Below, one piece after another: positions 8,760-17,789 of a stretch of 64,000 bases of DNA. Where the stretch lies: contig NZ_MSIG01000006.1 in assembly GCF_001927285.1 (NCBI RefSeq), positions 1 through 64,000 of the forward strand, written 5' to 3'. The notes under the pieces were generated by a model. That model was not told the origin of the DNA and did not search any database. It was given only the letters and a program-made list of their open reading frames with translations. Source of the stretch: Mongoliimonas terrestris. Its GTDB lineage: Bacteria > Pseudomonadota > Alphaproteobacteria > Rhizobiales > Pleomorphomonadaceae. How positions within the stretch are numbered: the stretch's first letter is position 1; every line of letters starts with the position of its first letter. A program made the position numbers and the translations under genes.

Positions 8760-10361
8760 ATGACCGCCGATTCCGTCGTCTCCGTGGAGAACCTCTCGGT
8801 CCGCCTGCCGCGCGGGGCCGACCGGCCGTTCGCGGTGGAAAACGTGACGCTGGACGTGCGCAAGGGGGAGATCCTCTGCGTCGTCGGCGAGTCCGGCTCG
8901 GGCAAGTCGGTGCTGTCCGCCGCCGTCATGGGCGCGCTGCCGCGCGGGCTCGCCTTCGGCGGCGGGCGGGTGCTGTTCGGCGGCCAGGACCTGACCACGC
9001 TGAAGCCGCGGGCGCTGCGGGCGATGCGGGGCAAGGACATCGCCATGGTGTTCCAGGACCCGATCGCCTCGCTGAACCCGGCCATCCCGGTCGGCCTGCA
9101 GGTGGAGGAGGTGTTCCAGATCCACACCGACCTGAAGCCCGAGGAGCGGCGGGCGCGGGCGATGGCGCTCCTGGAGTCCACGCACCTGCCGGATCCGGCG
9201 CGCATCCACGGGGCCTATCCGCACCAGATCTCCGGCGGCCAGTGCCAGCGCGTGGTGATCGCCATGGCGCTCGCGCTCGACCCCAAGCTCCTCATCGCGG
9301 ACGAACCGACGACCGCGCTCGACGTCACCACCCAGGCGCAGATCCTGAAGCTCTTCAACGAGCTGCGCGGCGGCAGCCAGCACGGCATCCTGTTCATCAC
9401 CCACGATTTCGGCGTGGTGCGCGAGGTGGCCGACCGGGTGGCGGTGATGCGCCACGGCCAGCTGGTGGAGATCGGTCCGGCCGCCGACGTGCTGGACCGG
9501 CCGACCCACGCCTACACGCGCACGCTGATCGCCTCCGTGCCGTCGCTGAACCCGCCGGCGCGGACCACGGATCTTACGGCCCCACCAGCCCTGAAGGCCG
9601 ACGACCTCGTTGCCTTCTACGGCCCGGTGAAAGCGCTGAAGGACGTGTCGGTGACCATCCCGAAGGGCTCCACCCTGGCGGTGGTGGGCGAATCCGGGTC
9701 GGGCAAGTCGACGCTGGCGCGGACCATCATCCGCCTGCACGAGCCGGACAGCGGCACGATCGCTGTCGGCGGCGTCGACTATACGGCGCTGAAGGGCCGC
9801 GACCTGCAGGAGCGGCGGCGGCTCATCCAGATGATCTTCCAGAACCCGTTCGGCTCGCTCAACCCGCGCCGCACGGTGGGCGACGTCCTGATGCGGGCGG
9901 GCGTGCTCGGCGGCCAGACGGCCACCGCGGCGCGGGCGCGGGCGCTGGAACTGCTCGACCTGGTGCGGCTGCCGCGCGAGGCCTTCGACCGGCGGCCGGA
10001 CGCGTTTTCCGGCGGCCAGCGGCAGCGCATCTCCATCGCCCGGGCGCTCGCCATGAACCCGGAGATCGTGATCGCCGACGAGAGCGTGTCGGCGCTCGAC
10101 GTCTCCGTCCAGGCGCAGGTGCTGAACCTCCTCGACGACCTGCAGAAGAAGACCGGCATGACCATGCTGTTCATCACCCACGATCTTCGGGTGGCGGCGC
10201 AGATCGCCGACCATATCGCCGTGATGAAACGCGGCGAGGTGGTGGAGTATGGTCTCGCCCGGGACGTGCTGCGCCGGCCGCAGCATCCCTACACCCGCGA
10301 CCTGGTGGCCGCCGCGCCGGGCCAGACGCGCGAGGAAGGGCAGGGCGCCGCGGCCGAATAG
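8760..10361 (+). CDS. dual-domain ABC transporter ATP-binding protein (DppD-DppF fusion)
   Basis: Cytoplasmic ATPase of 533 aa with two complete nucleotide-binding domains, replacing the separate DppD and DppF of other importers. Domain 1 has Walker A GESGSGKS (43-50), signature ISGGQCQR and Walker B LLIADEP. Domain 2 has Walker [10 protein letters not shown] (near 310), signature FSGGQRQR and Walker B IVIADES. The D-loop Asp residues and the H-loop His (ITHDF, ITHDL) are present in both. The oligopeptide-type extension after each domain ([24 protein letters not shown]) is also seen. GsiA-type fusions have the same form. It lies 46 bases after the second permease. Confidence 0.94.
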   Translation: MTADSVVSVENLSVRLPRGADRPFAVENVTLDVRKGEILCVVGESGSGKSVLSAAVMGALPRGLAFGGGRVLFGGQDLTTLKPRALRAMRGKDIAMVFQDPIASLNPAIPVGLQVEEVFQIHTDLKPEERRARAMALLESTHLPDPARIHGAYPHQISGGQCQRVVIAMALALDPKLLIADEPTTALDVTTQAQILKLFNELRGGSQHGILFITHDFGVVREVADRVAVMRHGQLVEIGPAADVLDRPTHAYTRTLIASVPSLNPPARTTDLTAPPALKADDLVAFYGPVKALKDVSVTIPKGSTLAVVGESGSGKSTLARTIIRLHEPDSGTIAVGGVDYTALKGRDLQERRRLIQMIFQNPFGSLNPRRTVGDVLMRAGVLGGQTATAARARALELLDLVRLPREAFDRRPDAFSGGQRQRISIARALAMNPEIVIADESVSALDVSVQAQVLNLLDDLQKKTGMTMLFITHDLRVAAQIADHIAVMKRGEVVEYGLARDVLRRPQHPYTRDLVAAAPGQTREEGQGAAAE

Positions 10362-10406
10362 GCCTTTGCGGTCGAACCGATGGCCGCGAGAGAAGAGGGA
10401 CGGGTG

Positions 10407-11531
10407 ATGGCATCGCCGCACGTGATCGTCGTCGGCGCCGGGATCGGCGGCCTTTCCGTCGCCTGGGCGCTCGCCCGCCGGGGCGCGCGGGTGGAGGTGG
10501 TCGACCAGGGGCCGATCCCGAACCCGCTCTCCTCGTCCCATGACGAGCACCGGATCATCCGCCACGCCTACGGCTTCCTCTCCGGCTACGGCCGGCTCGC
10601 CGGGGCTGCCTATGCAGCCTGGGAAACGCTCTGGGCCGACATCGGCCGGCGGCATTTCGTGGAGACCGGGTCGATCTTCACCTTCCGCGGCGACGACGGG
10701 TGGGCGCAGGCCTCCATCGCCGTGATGGCCGAGACCGGCGCGGTGATCCGGCCGCTGCCGCTGTCGGTGCTCGCCGGGAAGGCGCCGATGTTGACGACCG
10801 ACGGCCTGGTGGCCGCCTACGAGACCGAGGGCGACGGGCTGCTCTTCTGCCGGCGCATCCTGGCCGACCTCGTCGTGCACCTCGCCCGGCTCGGCGCGCG
10901 CTTCCACCCGCGAACCCGTGTGCTCGACGTGGACCCGGAGGCCTGCACGGTGACGACGGACGCGGGCGTGCTCAAGGGCGACGCGGTGGTGGCGGCGGCG
11001 GGCGCCTGGACGCCGCGGCTGCTGCCCGCTTTCGCGGCGGACCTCACGCCGTCGCGCCAGGCGGTGATGTATCTGGCGCCGCCGGCCTCGCTCGCCGCCG
11101 CCTGGGACCGGGCGCCGGTGATCGTGGACTTCAACGGCGAGGCCGGCACCTACACCATCCCGCCGCGCGCCGGCACGCGGCTGAAGGTGGGCGACCACGT
11201 GTTCACCCGGGCCGGCGATCCGGACGGGGACCGGGTGGCGACGGCCGACGACGTGGCGCGCCTGCGCGCGGCGGCAGCGGGCGCCTTTGCGGGATTTCAG
11301 GATTATACGGTGCTGGAGGAGAAGATCTGCTTCTACACCGTCAGGGAGGACGAGACCTTCCTTGCCGTGCCGATCGGCCGGGCCGGCTACGTGCTCTCGG
11401 CCTGCTCCGGCCACGGCTTCAAGTTCGGCCCGCTGATCGGCGGCTTCGTCGCCGAGGCGGTGTTTGGCGAGCGCTCCGGCGCCGACCTCACGGCCGTCGT
11501 CGGCGGCGACGCAAATCTCCTCGTGGTGTGA
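10407..11531 (+). CDS. FAD-dependent oxidoreductase, sarcosine oxidase/DAO family
   Basis: Flavin enzyme of 374 aa that probably oxidises a secondary or tertiary amine, releasing an N-methyl group as formaldehyde or oxidising the amino acid itself. The ATG at 10407 follows AGAAGAGGGACGGG; a start 27 bases upstream is less likely. The Rossmann motif VVGAGIGGLSVAWALA opens the protein and ends in Glu/Asp at VEVVD. Near the C-terminus, KICFYTVREDETF aligns with the region of monomeric sarcosine oxidase holding the cysteine that binds FAD covalently, and SGHGFKFGPLIG is the family FAD-pyrophosphate motif. It sits between the importer ATPase and the Rieske oxygenase, as demethylating oxidases do in betaine pathways. 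Confidence 0.88.
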   Translation: MASPHVIVVGAGIGGLSVAWALARRGARVEVVDQGPIPNPLSSSHDEHRIIRHAYGFLSGYGRLAGAAYAAWETLWADIGRRHFVETGSIFTFRGDDGWAQASIAVMAETGAVIRPLPLSVLAGKAPMLTTDGLVAAYETEGDGLLFCRRILADLVVHLARLGARFHPRTRVLDVDPEACTVTTDAGVLKGDAVVAAAGAWTPRLLPAFAADLTPSRQAVMYLAPPASLAAAWDRAPVIVDFNGEAGTYTIPPRAGTRLKVGDHVFTRAGDPDGDRVATADDVARLRAAAAGAFAGFQDYTVLEEKICFYTVREDETFLAVPIGRAGYVLSACSGHGFKFGPLIGGFVAEAVFGERSGADLTAVVGGDANLLVV

Positions 11532-11666
11532 CGCAAATCGCCGGTCGCATGCTCTTCCGCCGGCCGGGAATCGGCCGCAGAGTGGGGGGATGACGGCGGA
11601 CGCCCCCGCGCCCGCCGGGAACACCCGCGCCGGACGGGGTCCGGTCGTTCCATGCTGAGGTCGCCG

Positions 11667-13016
11667 ATGCTGCCGGCCGAACTGACGTCGCTTGAGACCC
11701 ACGCGCTGGACCTCCTGCGCACCCGCAAGAAGCACTGGAGCCTGCCGCAGGCCTTCTACACGGAAGAAGCCTTCCACGAACTCGACCTCCGGCACATGTT
11801 CGGGCGGCAGTGGATCTTCGTGTCGCTCTCCTGCGAGGTGCCGAACCCGGGCGACTGGATCACCGTGGAGGTCGGCCGCGACTCCATCATCATCCTGCGC
11901 GACAACGACCGGCAGATCCGCGCCTTCCACAATTCCTGCCGCCACCGCGGCTCGCGCATCTGCCTGGAGCATCAGGGCAAGGCCAAGCGGCTCGTCTGCC
12001 CCTACCACCAGTGGACCTACGACCTCACCGGCGAGCTGATCCGCACCCGCTACATGGAGGGCGATTTCGACCGGTCGGAGTTCGGGCTGAAGCGGGTGCA
12101 CTGCGAGAACCTGGCCGGCTACATCTTCCTCTGCCTTGCCGACGATCCGCCGCCGTTCGACCGGTTCCGGCGCGACCTGGAGCCCTTCATCGCCCGCCAG
12201 GACATCGAGAACGCCAAGATCGCCTACACCCAGGTGCTGCACGAGAAGGCCAACTGGAAGCTCGTGATGGAGAACAACCGGGAGTGCTATCACTGCTCGG
12301 CCAACCATCCGGAGCTCTTGCGCACCCTCGCCGAGTTCGACGACCCGACCGACCCGCGCGTCGACCCCAAGTACGTGGACCTGATGCAGCGGAAAAACGC
12401 CGAATGGGCCGCCGAGGGCATCCCGCACGGGCCGACGGATCCGAACATCCGCTACCGGGCGGTGCGGCTGCCCTTCATCGACGGCCACCAGTCCATGACC
12501 CTGGACGGCAAGCTCGCCTGCAAGCGCCTGATGAGCGACTTCACCGACTACGACCTCGGCTCGGTGCGCATGCTCTCGCTGCCGAACAACTGGAACCACC
12601 TGCTCTCCGACCACATGATGGCCTTCCGGGTGATGCCGATCTCCGCCCGCGAGACGATCGTCACCACCAAGTGGCTGGTGCACAAGGACGCGGTGGAAGG
12701 CGTCGACTACGACGTGGACAACCTGACCGCCGTCTGGAAGGCCACCAACGAGCAGGACAAGGAGCTGGCCGAGTGGAACCAGCTCGGCATCGAGAGCTCC
12801 CGCTACGAGCCCGGCCCCTATTCGGGCGTGATCGAGATGGGCGTGCGCGACCTGATCCAGTGGTACACGGACGAACTGGAAGCCTCCCTCTGCCACGACC
12901 TCGGCCTGCCCCCGCCGGTCGTCGGCACCGCGCCGACCGAGCGCGCGGTCTACGCCCCGCCACCGGGACGGAGCGCGGGCGCCGGGTCACGCGCGGCGGT
13001 GGCGCCGGCGGAGTGA
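11667..13016 (+). CDS. Rieske [2Fe-2S] aromatic-ring-hydroxylating-type oxygenase, probable betaine demethylase
   Basis: Oxygenase alpha subunit of 449 aa. The ATG at 11667 is preferred because TGAGG lies six bases before it; an in-frame ATG at 11652 would add five residues. The Rieske cluster is intact: Cys91-x-His93 (NSCRHRG) and Cys111-x2-His114 (VCPYHQW). The mononuclear iron site has ENNRECYHC with His209 and His214. The ENNRECYHC signature and N-terminal WSLPQAFYT resemble glycine-betaine and stachydrine demethylases (GbcA/Stc2 type) more than true aromatic-ring dioxygenases; this is from memory, not a search. Such enzymes need a reductase, and none is encoded in this window. Likely role: removing one methyl group from a quaternary amine. 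Confidence 0.87.
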   Translation: MLPAELTSLETHALDLLRTRKKHWSLPQAFYTEEAFHELDLRHMFGRQWIFVSLSCEVPNPGDWITVEVGRDSIIILRDNDRQIRAFHNSCRHRGSRICLEHQGKAKRLVCPYHQWTYDLTGELIRTRYMEGDFDRSEFGLKRVHCENLAGYIFLCLADDPPPFDRFRRDLEPFIARQDIENAKIAYTQVLHEKANWKLVMENNRECYHCSANHPELLRTLAEFDDPTDPRVDPKYVDLMQRKNAEWAAEGIPHGPTDPNIRYRAVRLPFIDGHQSMTLDGKLACKRLMSDFTDYDLGSVRMLSLPNNWNHLLSDHMMAFRVMPISARETIVTTKWLVHKDAVEGVDYDVDNLTAVWKATNEQDKELAEWNQLGIESSRYEPGPYSGVIEMGVRDLIQWYTDELEASLCHDLGLPPPVVGTAPTERAVYAPPPGRSAGAGSRAAVAPAE

Positions 13017-13020
13017 GGGA

Positions 13021-13126
13021 GGCGGTCGCGGGTGCGTCGGGGGCGGTGGCCAGAGGGGGCGGTCGCGGGTGCGTTGGGAGCGGTGCCGGCGGTGGTGTGA
13101 GGGAGGCGGTCGCGGATGCGTCAGGG
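13021..13126 (+). repeat. short G-rich tandem repeat after the Rieske gene
   Basis: Three degenerate copies of a unit beginning GGCGGTCGCGG(G/A)TGCGT start at 13021, 13058 and 13105, just after the stop at 13016. Part of the first copy resembles the end of the coding sequence (GTGAGGGAGGCGGTCGCGG recurs near 13097). No gene was seen here. Confidence 0.65.
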
Positions 13127-13197
13127 CGCGCGCGATCGAAGGCGGCGTGAGGGCCGAGGCGAGATCGGCCATACCCGCCCACATGTCATCCCCGCAC

Positions 13198-13299
13198 GTC
13201 ATCCCGGCGGACGCCGGGATCCAGCCGACGGCGGGGGCTGGGAGACGGTGCGGATGATGGCACCGACGGTTGGGCCCCGGCTTTCGCCGGGGTGACGAT
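13198..13299 (+). repeat. A-family inverted repeat pair (REPIN-like)
   Basis: A forward A arm (13198-13230, loop GGAC) and a reverse A2 arm (13267-13299, CGGTTGGGCCCC then a CTTT loop) face each other across 36 bases. It lies between the 3' ends of the Rieske gene (+) and dnaB (-). Confidence 0.85.
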
Positions 13300-13364
13300 C
13301 GCGCGTGACGGGCAGGGCGCGTTCGCCCCGTTGGGACAGCGCCCTCGTTCCCTGCACACCTCCA

Positions 13365-13456
13365 TCGTCTTGGTCCGGTTCAGCCGGACCAGCCACGCTT
13401 TCCGCCGGGAGGCGTCGAGACAATGCGTGGGTGGTCCGCCTGCGCGGACCATGACG
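13365..13456 (+). repeat. B-family inverted repeat pair
   Basis: Arm 1 (13365-13398) has stem TGGTCCGG/CCGGACCA with a TTCAG loop; arm 2 (13424-13456) is the reverse arm GCGTGGGTGGTCCGCCTGCG, whose TGGTCCGC/GCGGACCA stem is complete. They are inverted relative to each other. Confidence 0.85.
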
Positions 13457-13537
13457 ATGTCGAGGCGAGGGTGGGCTTCAGCCGCGGCCGCAGCCCGGTC
13501 CTCGGATGCGCTCGCTCGCCACTCCCGCCCGCGCGAT

Positions 13538-13629
13538 CGTCATGGTCCGGTTCAGCCGGACCACCCACGCTTTCCTCCGGGTGATGTCCTGACAATGCGT
13601 GGGTGGTCCGCCTGCGCCGACCATGACGA
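13538..13629 (+). repeat. second B-family inverted repeat pair
   Basis: Same layout as the pair 170 bases upstream: forward TTCAG-loop arm at 13538-13570 and reverse arm at 13597-13629, the latter with one stem change (GCGCCGACC). The similar length and order of the two pairs suggests local duplication. The 686-base gap 13017-13702 holds only these repeats. Confidence 0.85.
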
Positions 13630-13702
13630 TCGGGGGCGGGTGGGGGAGGGGAAGGAGCCGGCGATCCCGGGGGCTGTCGCCCGCGGCGGACCGAACCTCC
13701 TC

Positions 13703-15190
13703 CTACTCCATCCGTTCCGGCAGGTAGTCCTCGCGCGCGAGGTTGCCGAAGCGGGTGAATTGGGCCTCGAAGGCGAGTTGGACGGTGCCGGTGGGGCCGT
13801 GGCGCTGTTTGGCGACGATCACCTCGGCCTTGCCGGTGACGGCCTCCATCTCGGCGGCCCACTTGAAGAAGTCCTCTGTGCCTTCCTTCGGCTTCTTCGA
13901 CTGCAGGTAGTACTCGTCGCGGTAGATGAACATCACCACGTCGGCGTCCTGCTCGATGGAGCCGGATTCGCGCAGGTCCGCCAGCTGCGGGCGCTTGTCG
14001 TCGCGGTTCTCCACCTGGCGGGAGAGCTGGGAGAGCGCCACGACCGGCACCGCCAGCTCCTTGGCGAGGGCCTTCAGGCCGGTGGTGATCTCGGTGATCT
14101 CCTGCACGCGGCCGTTGGACTGGGAGCGCGACGAGCCGGAGAGGAGCTGCAGGTAGTCGACGATCAGAAGGTCGAGGCCGCGCTGGCGCTTCAGGCGGCG
14201 GGCGCGGGCGGCGAGCTGGGCGATGGAGATGCCGCCGGTGTGGTCGATGTAGAGCGGCAGCGTTTGCATCTGCTGGGCGACGGCGGCGAGCTTGGCGAAC
14301 TGGTTCTCGTCGATGGCGCCGCGGCGGATGTCGGAGGAGGAGATCTCCGCCTGCTCGGCCAGGATACGCGTGGCGAGCTGCTCGGACGACATTTCCAGCG
14401 AGAAGAAGCCCACGATGCCGCCGTTCACCGTCTTCAGCGCGCCGTCGGACTGCTCCACCGCCTCGTAGGCGGCGGCCACGTTGTAGGCGATGTTGGTGAC
14501 GAGCGACGTCTTGCCCATGGCCGGACGGGCGGCGAGGATCACCAGGTCGGAACGCTGCAGGCCGCCCATCTGGCGGTCGAGGTCGCTGAGGCCGGTGGAG
14601 ATGCCCGACAGGTGGCCGTCGCGCTGGTAGGCGGCGGCGGCCATGTCGATGGCATCGCGCAGCGCGTCGGAGAAGGCGTGGAAGCCGCCCTCATAGCGGC
14701 CCGTCTCGGCAAGCTCGAACAGGCGCCGCTCCGCGTCCTCGATCTGGGCGCGCGGCGGCATGTCGATCGGCGCGTCGAAGGCGATGTTGACCATGTCCTC
14801 GCCGATGCGGATCAGGTTCCGGCGCACCGCGAGGTCGTGGATGATGCGGCCGTAGTCCTCCGCGTTGATGATGCTGGTCGCCTCCTGCACCAGGCGGAGC
14901 AGGTACTGCGTCACCGGCATCTCGGCGATCTGCATGTCGGAAGGGTAGAAGGTCTTCAGCGAGATCGGCGAGGCGACCTTGCCGGCGCGGATCAGCTGGC
15001 CGATCTTCTCGTAGATGCCCTTGTGCTGCTCGACGAAGAAATGCTGCGCCTCCAGGAAATCCGAGACGCGGAAAAAGGTCTCGTTGTTCATCAGCATGGT
15101 GCCGAGCAGCTGCCGTTCCGCCTCCACGTTGTGGGGGGCCGAGCGGGTGAGCTGGGTGGCGTCTTCGATCTTGCGAGCCTGCGCGACCAT
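13703..15190 (-). CDS. dnaB: replicative DNA helicase
   Basis: Hexameric 5'-3' helicase that unwinds DNA at the replication fork and recruits primase. About 495 aa, normal for alphaproteobacteria. The N-terminal domain begins SAPHNVEAERQLLGTML; the RecA-like motor has Walker A ARPAMGKTS (near 221-229), Walker B LLIVDYLQLL and the conserved ALSQLSRQVENR. The start is either ATG at 15190 or TTG at 15199. GAAGGA lies 12 bases before the ATG but only 3 before the TTG, so the ATG is preferred with little certainty. It is the last gene of the rpsF-rpsR-DUF2232-rplI-dnaB block, separated from rplI by 640 bases with repeats. Confidence 0.96.
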   Translation of the reverse strand: MVAQARKIEDATQLTRSAPHNVEAERQLLGTMLMNNETFFRVSDFLEAQHFFVEQHKGIYEKIGQLIRAGKVASPISLKTFYPSDMQIAEMPVTQYLLRLVQEATSIINAEDYGRIIHDLAVRRNLIRIGEDMVNIAFDAPIDMPPRAQIEDAERRLFELAETGRYEGGFHAFSDALRDAIDMAAAAYQRDGHLSGISTGLSDLDRQMGGLQRSDLVILAARPAMGKTSLVTNIAYNVAAAYEAVEQSDGALKTVNGGIVGFFSLEMSSEQLATRILAEQAEISSSDIRRGAIDENQFAKLAAVAQQMQTLPLYIDHTGGISIAQLAARARRLKRQRGLDLLIVDYLQLLSGSSRSQSNGRVQEITEITTGLKALAKELAVPVVALSQLSRQVENRDDKRPQLADLRESGSIEQDADVVMFIYRDEYYLQSKKPKEGTEDFFKWAAEMEAVTGKAEVIVAKQRHGPTGTVQLAFEAQFTRFGNLAREDYLPERME

Positions 15191-15290
15191 CTGCGGCAAG
15201 GGTCCTTCAAACGGAACGGCGGTGGCGCCGGGGTGGTCTGTGATAGCGCTTCCGATCCCCGGCCGGGCAAACCGTTAACGACTATGAGTC

Positions 15291-15299
15291 CTATCCACA
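15291..15299 (+). promoter_or_regulatory. DnaA-box-like site upstream of dnaB
   Basis: CTATCCACA matches the DnaA box TTATCCACA at eight of nine positions and lies about 100 bases upstream of the dnaB start. A single 8/9 match is expected several times by chance in a window this size, so this is only a note. Confidence 0.2.
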
Positions 15300-15529
15300 G
15301 CCCCCCGCCGCAGGGCAGCCACAGGGGGGCTAAATCGCCGACGGCTAATTGACTCCAGTGTAAGGCGATTCGCGTCAGCGCGTGTCAGGAGTTGGCGGGG
15401 GCGAGGGGGGCGGCGGGGGCGGGATTGCGCGAAAAATCGTGAGTGCGAGAGGGGTACGATGCGCATGATGCATGCGTTGGGGGGTGGTCCGGTGCGGTTG
15501 ACAAACCCTCTGGCGTCAGGGTCCGCACA

Positions 15530-15702
15530 GGCGGACCAGTCACGCATTCTCGAGAGGCACTGCGCAGGAGAAAAGCGTGGGTGGTCCGCCTGCGCGGACC
15601 ATGACGATGGGGGCGGGTGGGGGCTTTGTGGGCGCTGGACGACAAGCCCTCGCCGCGCGCCAGACCCTCCGCAGTCATGGTCCGCTTGAAGCGGACCATG
15701 AC
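15530..15702 (+). repeat. B-family repeats between rplI and dnaB
   Basis: Three B elements lie in the 642-base gap 15191-15832: a decayed arm with GTCCGC/GCGGAC (15530-15560), a reverse arm beginning GCGTGGGTGGTCC (15575-15607), and a solo copy (15674-15702) that is a perfect 14-bp palindrome, GTCATGGTCCGCTT and its complement around one base. The rest of the gap holds the dnaB upstream region and a decayed B remnant near 15485. No gene was seen. Confidence 0.8.
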
Positions 15703-15832
15703 GATTACGGCGTGCGGTGACGGGCGGAACGGCCCTTCGCCCCCCCCCAGCCCCATCCCCGAAATGCCACGCGGCGCCGACCCCTTCGGGGTGGCGCCGC
15801 GTGGCGTGCTGCTGCTCGCGTCGGGAAGCGGA

Positions 15833-16393
15833 TCAGGCTTCCTCGTCGCCGCCCTCTTCGTCCATCACCGAGCCGACTTCGCGCACGAAAGTCTCTTCGC
15901 GGGCGCCGGCGGTCATGTCCTCGCCGCGGGCCTGGCGGTTGGCTTCGTCCTCGGAGCGGGCGATGTTGAGGGTGATGGTGGCGGTCACTTCCGGATGGAG
16001 GAAGATCTCCACGTTGTGGAGGCCGATCTCCTTCAGCGGGAAGTTCAGCGAGACCTGGCTGCGGCCGACGGTGTAGCCGGCTTCGGCCAGGATGTCGCAG
16101 ATGTCGCGGCTCGACACCGAGCCGTAGAGCTGGCCGGTCTCGGCGGCCTGGCGGACCACCACGAAGGAGCGCTGGTCGAGGCTGGTCTTGACCTGGTCGG
16201 CGTCGCGGCGGCGCTCGGCGTTGCGCTCTTCCAGGCTGGAGCGCTCGCGCTCGAACTTGGACATGTTCTCCTTGGTGGCGCGGAGGGCCTTGCCCTGCGG
16301 CAGCAGGAAATTGCGGGCAAAGCCGTCGCGAACGCGGACGGTCTCGCCGAGGTTGCCGAGCTTGGCGACGCGCTCGAGCAGGATCACGTGCAT
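15833..16393 (-). CDS. rplI: 50S ribosomal protein L9
   Basis: Large-subunit ribosomal protein, 186 aa, binding 23S rRNA at the base of the L1 stalk. The N-terminal domain [17 protein letters not shown] and the RNA-binding [14 protein letters not shown] are textbook L9, followed by the charged connecting helix ([20 protein letters not shown]) and the C-terminal domain. The acidic C-terminal tail ([11 protein letters not shown]) makes it longer than the roughly 150-aa E. coli protein, as is common in alphaproteobacteria. AGGAGA lies six bases before the ATG. It is in the S6 operon. Confidence 0.98.
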   Translation of the reverse strand: MHVILLERVAKLGNLGETVRVRDGFARNFLLPQGKALRATKENMSKFERERSSLEERNAERRRDADQVKTSLDQRSFVVVRQAAETGQLYGSVSSRDICDILAEAGYTVGRSQVSLNFPLKEIGLHNVEIFLHPEVTATITLNIARSEDEANRQARGEDMTAGAREETFVREVGSVMDEEGGDEEA

Positions 16394-16450
16394 GGGTAGT
16401 CTCCTGTGGTCAGTCCGTTGGATCGGGTCATCAAGGGGCCGCGCGGTCCG

Positions 16451-17392
16451 TCAGGTGCCGGCGGCGTTGGGCTTTTTGCCGCCGCGAAGGCTCCGGATGG
16501 CGTCCGCCATGCCGGCGAGCGCCATGAAGAGAAGCGGCAGCGAGAAGAGGAAGGTGAAGGTGTAGAGGAGGCCGAGGATCATGGTCCGCGCCGGCAGGCC
16601 GCGGGTGAGCACGTGCACCACCGCGAACCCCTGGAAGGCGAAGCCCATGCCGACCGCCCCGGCGACGGCGCCGGCCATCAGGCCGAGCGGGCTGTCGGAG
16701 AGGGCGGCGACGGCGGCAAGCGCGAACACGGGCACGAAGGTCGCCGGCAGGCCGATGGTGTCCGGGATGGAGTCCCAGGGCCGCTGCAGCCGGCCGGACA
16801 CCTTGACCACGCGGGCGCCGAGCCAGATCACCAAGGCCATGACGCTCATCCACAGCATGGCGGTGGTGACCGGCATGATGCGGACGTAGACGCGGGTGGC
16901 GTCGAGCATCACCTGCCGGTCGGGCGTCGGCACCGTCGGGTCGGTGTTGAGCGCCGCGAGCGTGTCGGCGAGGGTGCCGGACATCTCGTCGATGTCGAGC
17001 CCGACGAGCCAGCCGGCCACCACCAGGGTGACGGCGGTGATGATCGTCATGGAGGTGAGCACGCGCCAGAGCGGGTACCACTCCAGCGAGCCGTCCTCGT
17101 CGCGCGGACGGGCGAGGCCGATCACGTGGCCGTACCAGGCGGCGGGGCCGGAGGCGACCAGCAGGTAGCCGAAGCCGAGCTCCGGCGCCGTGGTGACGCC
17201 GACGAACACCGCCGCGGCAAGCCCCGCGAGGGCGCCGGCGATGGTGCCCCAGCCGAGGCTGGCGATCAGGATGGGAAGCGGGGAAAGGAGAAGGAGCGGC
17301 GCGCCGAGGGCTCCGCCGCCGAGAACGGCGGAGAAGAGCAGGGCGGAAACGAATCCGCCCGCGAGTCCCATCAAGGCTTGCGACAGTGTCAC
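16451..17392 (-). CDS. DUF2232 family integral membrane protein
   Basis: Polytopic inner-membrane protein of 313 aa with about eight hydrophobic helices, of unknown biochemical function. The N-terminal pattern of glycine-rich helices (GFVSALLFSAVLGGG, LLLLSPLPILIASLGWG) and its place between rpsR and rplI identify the DUF2232 (YybS-like) family, which occupies this slot in many alphaproteobacteria. The start is GTG at 17392, preceded by AGAGACGATC. The gap to rplI is 57 bases, so co-transcription with the ribosomal genes is likely. Confidence 0.85.
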   Translation of the reverse strand: MTLSQALMGLAGGFVSALLFSAVLGGGALGAPLLLLSPLPILIASLGWGTIAGALAGLAAAVFVGVTTAPELGFGYLLVASGPAAWYGHVIGLARPRDEDGSLEWYPLWRVLTSMTIITAVTLVVAGWLVGLDIDEMSGTLADTLAALNTDPTVPTPDRQVMLDATRVYVRIMPVTTAMLWMSVMALVIWLGARVVKVSGRLQRPWDSIPDTIGLPATFVPVFALAAVAALSDSPLGLMAGAVAGAVGMGFAFQGFAVVHVLTRGLPARTMILGLLYTFTFLFSLPLLFMALAGMADAIRSLRGGKKPNAAGT

Positions 17393-17540
17393 GATCGTCT
17401 CTTCGCTGTCCCGCTAAGGGCGGTTAGGGGGACCGGGCCGGTTGGCCGTCTCCCAACTTGCGGTGGAGCCGCGGGGCTGTGGCTCCGCGGCGCCGGATGG
17501 CGCGAGGCGACGGAGGCGAGGGGCCTCCGCCGCGGGTCGA

Positions 17541-17789
17541 TCACTTGATCACGAACGGGATCAGGCCGAGGATGCGGGCGCGCTTGATCGCCTTGGCGAG
17601 CTCGCGCTGCTTCTTGGCCGACACGGCGGTGATGCGGGACGGGACGATCTTGCCGCGCTCGGAGATGTAGCGCTGCAGGAGACGCACGTCCTTGTAGTCG
17701 ATCTTCGGGGCGTTCGCGCCGGAGAACGGGCAGGTCTTCCGGCGACGGAAGAACGGCCGGCGGGTCGGGAGCTGGTTGATGTCGACCAT
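17541..17789 (-). CDS. rpsR: 30S ribosomal protein S18
   Basis: Small-subunit protein of 82 aa that pairs with S6 on 16S rRNA. Diagnostic segments are [34 protein letters not shown] and the C-terminal [16 protein letters not shown]. The ATG at 17789 overlaps the rpsF stop (TAATG), so S6 and S18 are translationally coupled, which fits their equimolar complex. Confidence 0.98.
   Translation of the reverse strand: MVDINQLPTRRPFFRRRKTCPFSGANAPKIDYKDVRLLQRYISERGKIVPSRITAVSAKKQRELAKAIKRARILGLIPFVIK

Noticed and set aside
8685..12896. 1403-codon open frame on the minus strand
   Set aside because: It runs antisense through three well-supported genes and has the composition of GC-driven shadow frames.
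13292..15352. 686-codon open frame on the plus strand
   Set aside because: It is antisense to dnaB and its start lies in the B-repeat block; no motif was seen.
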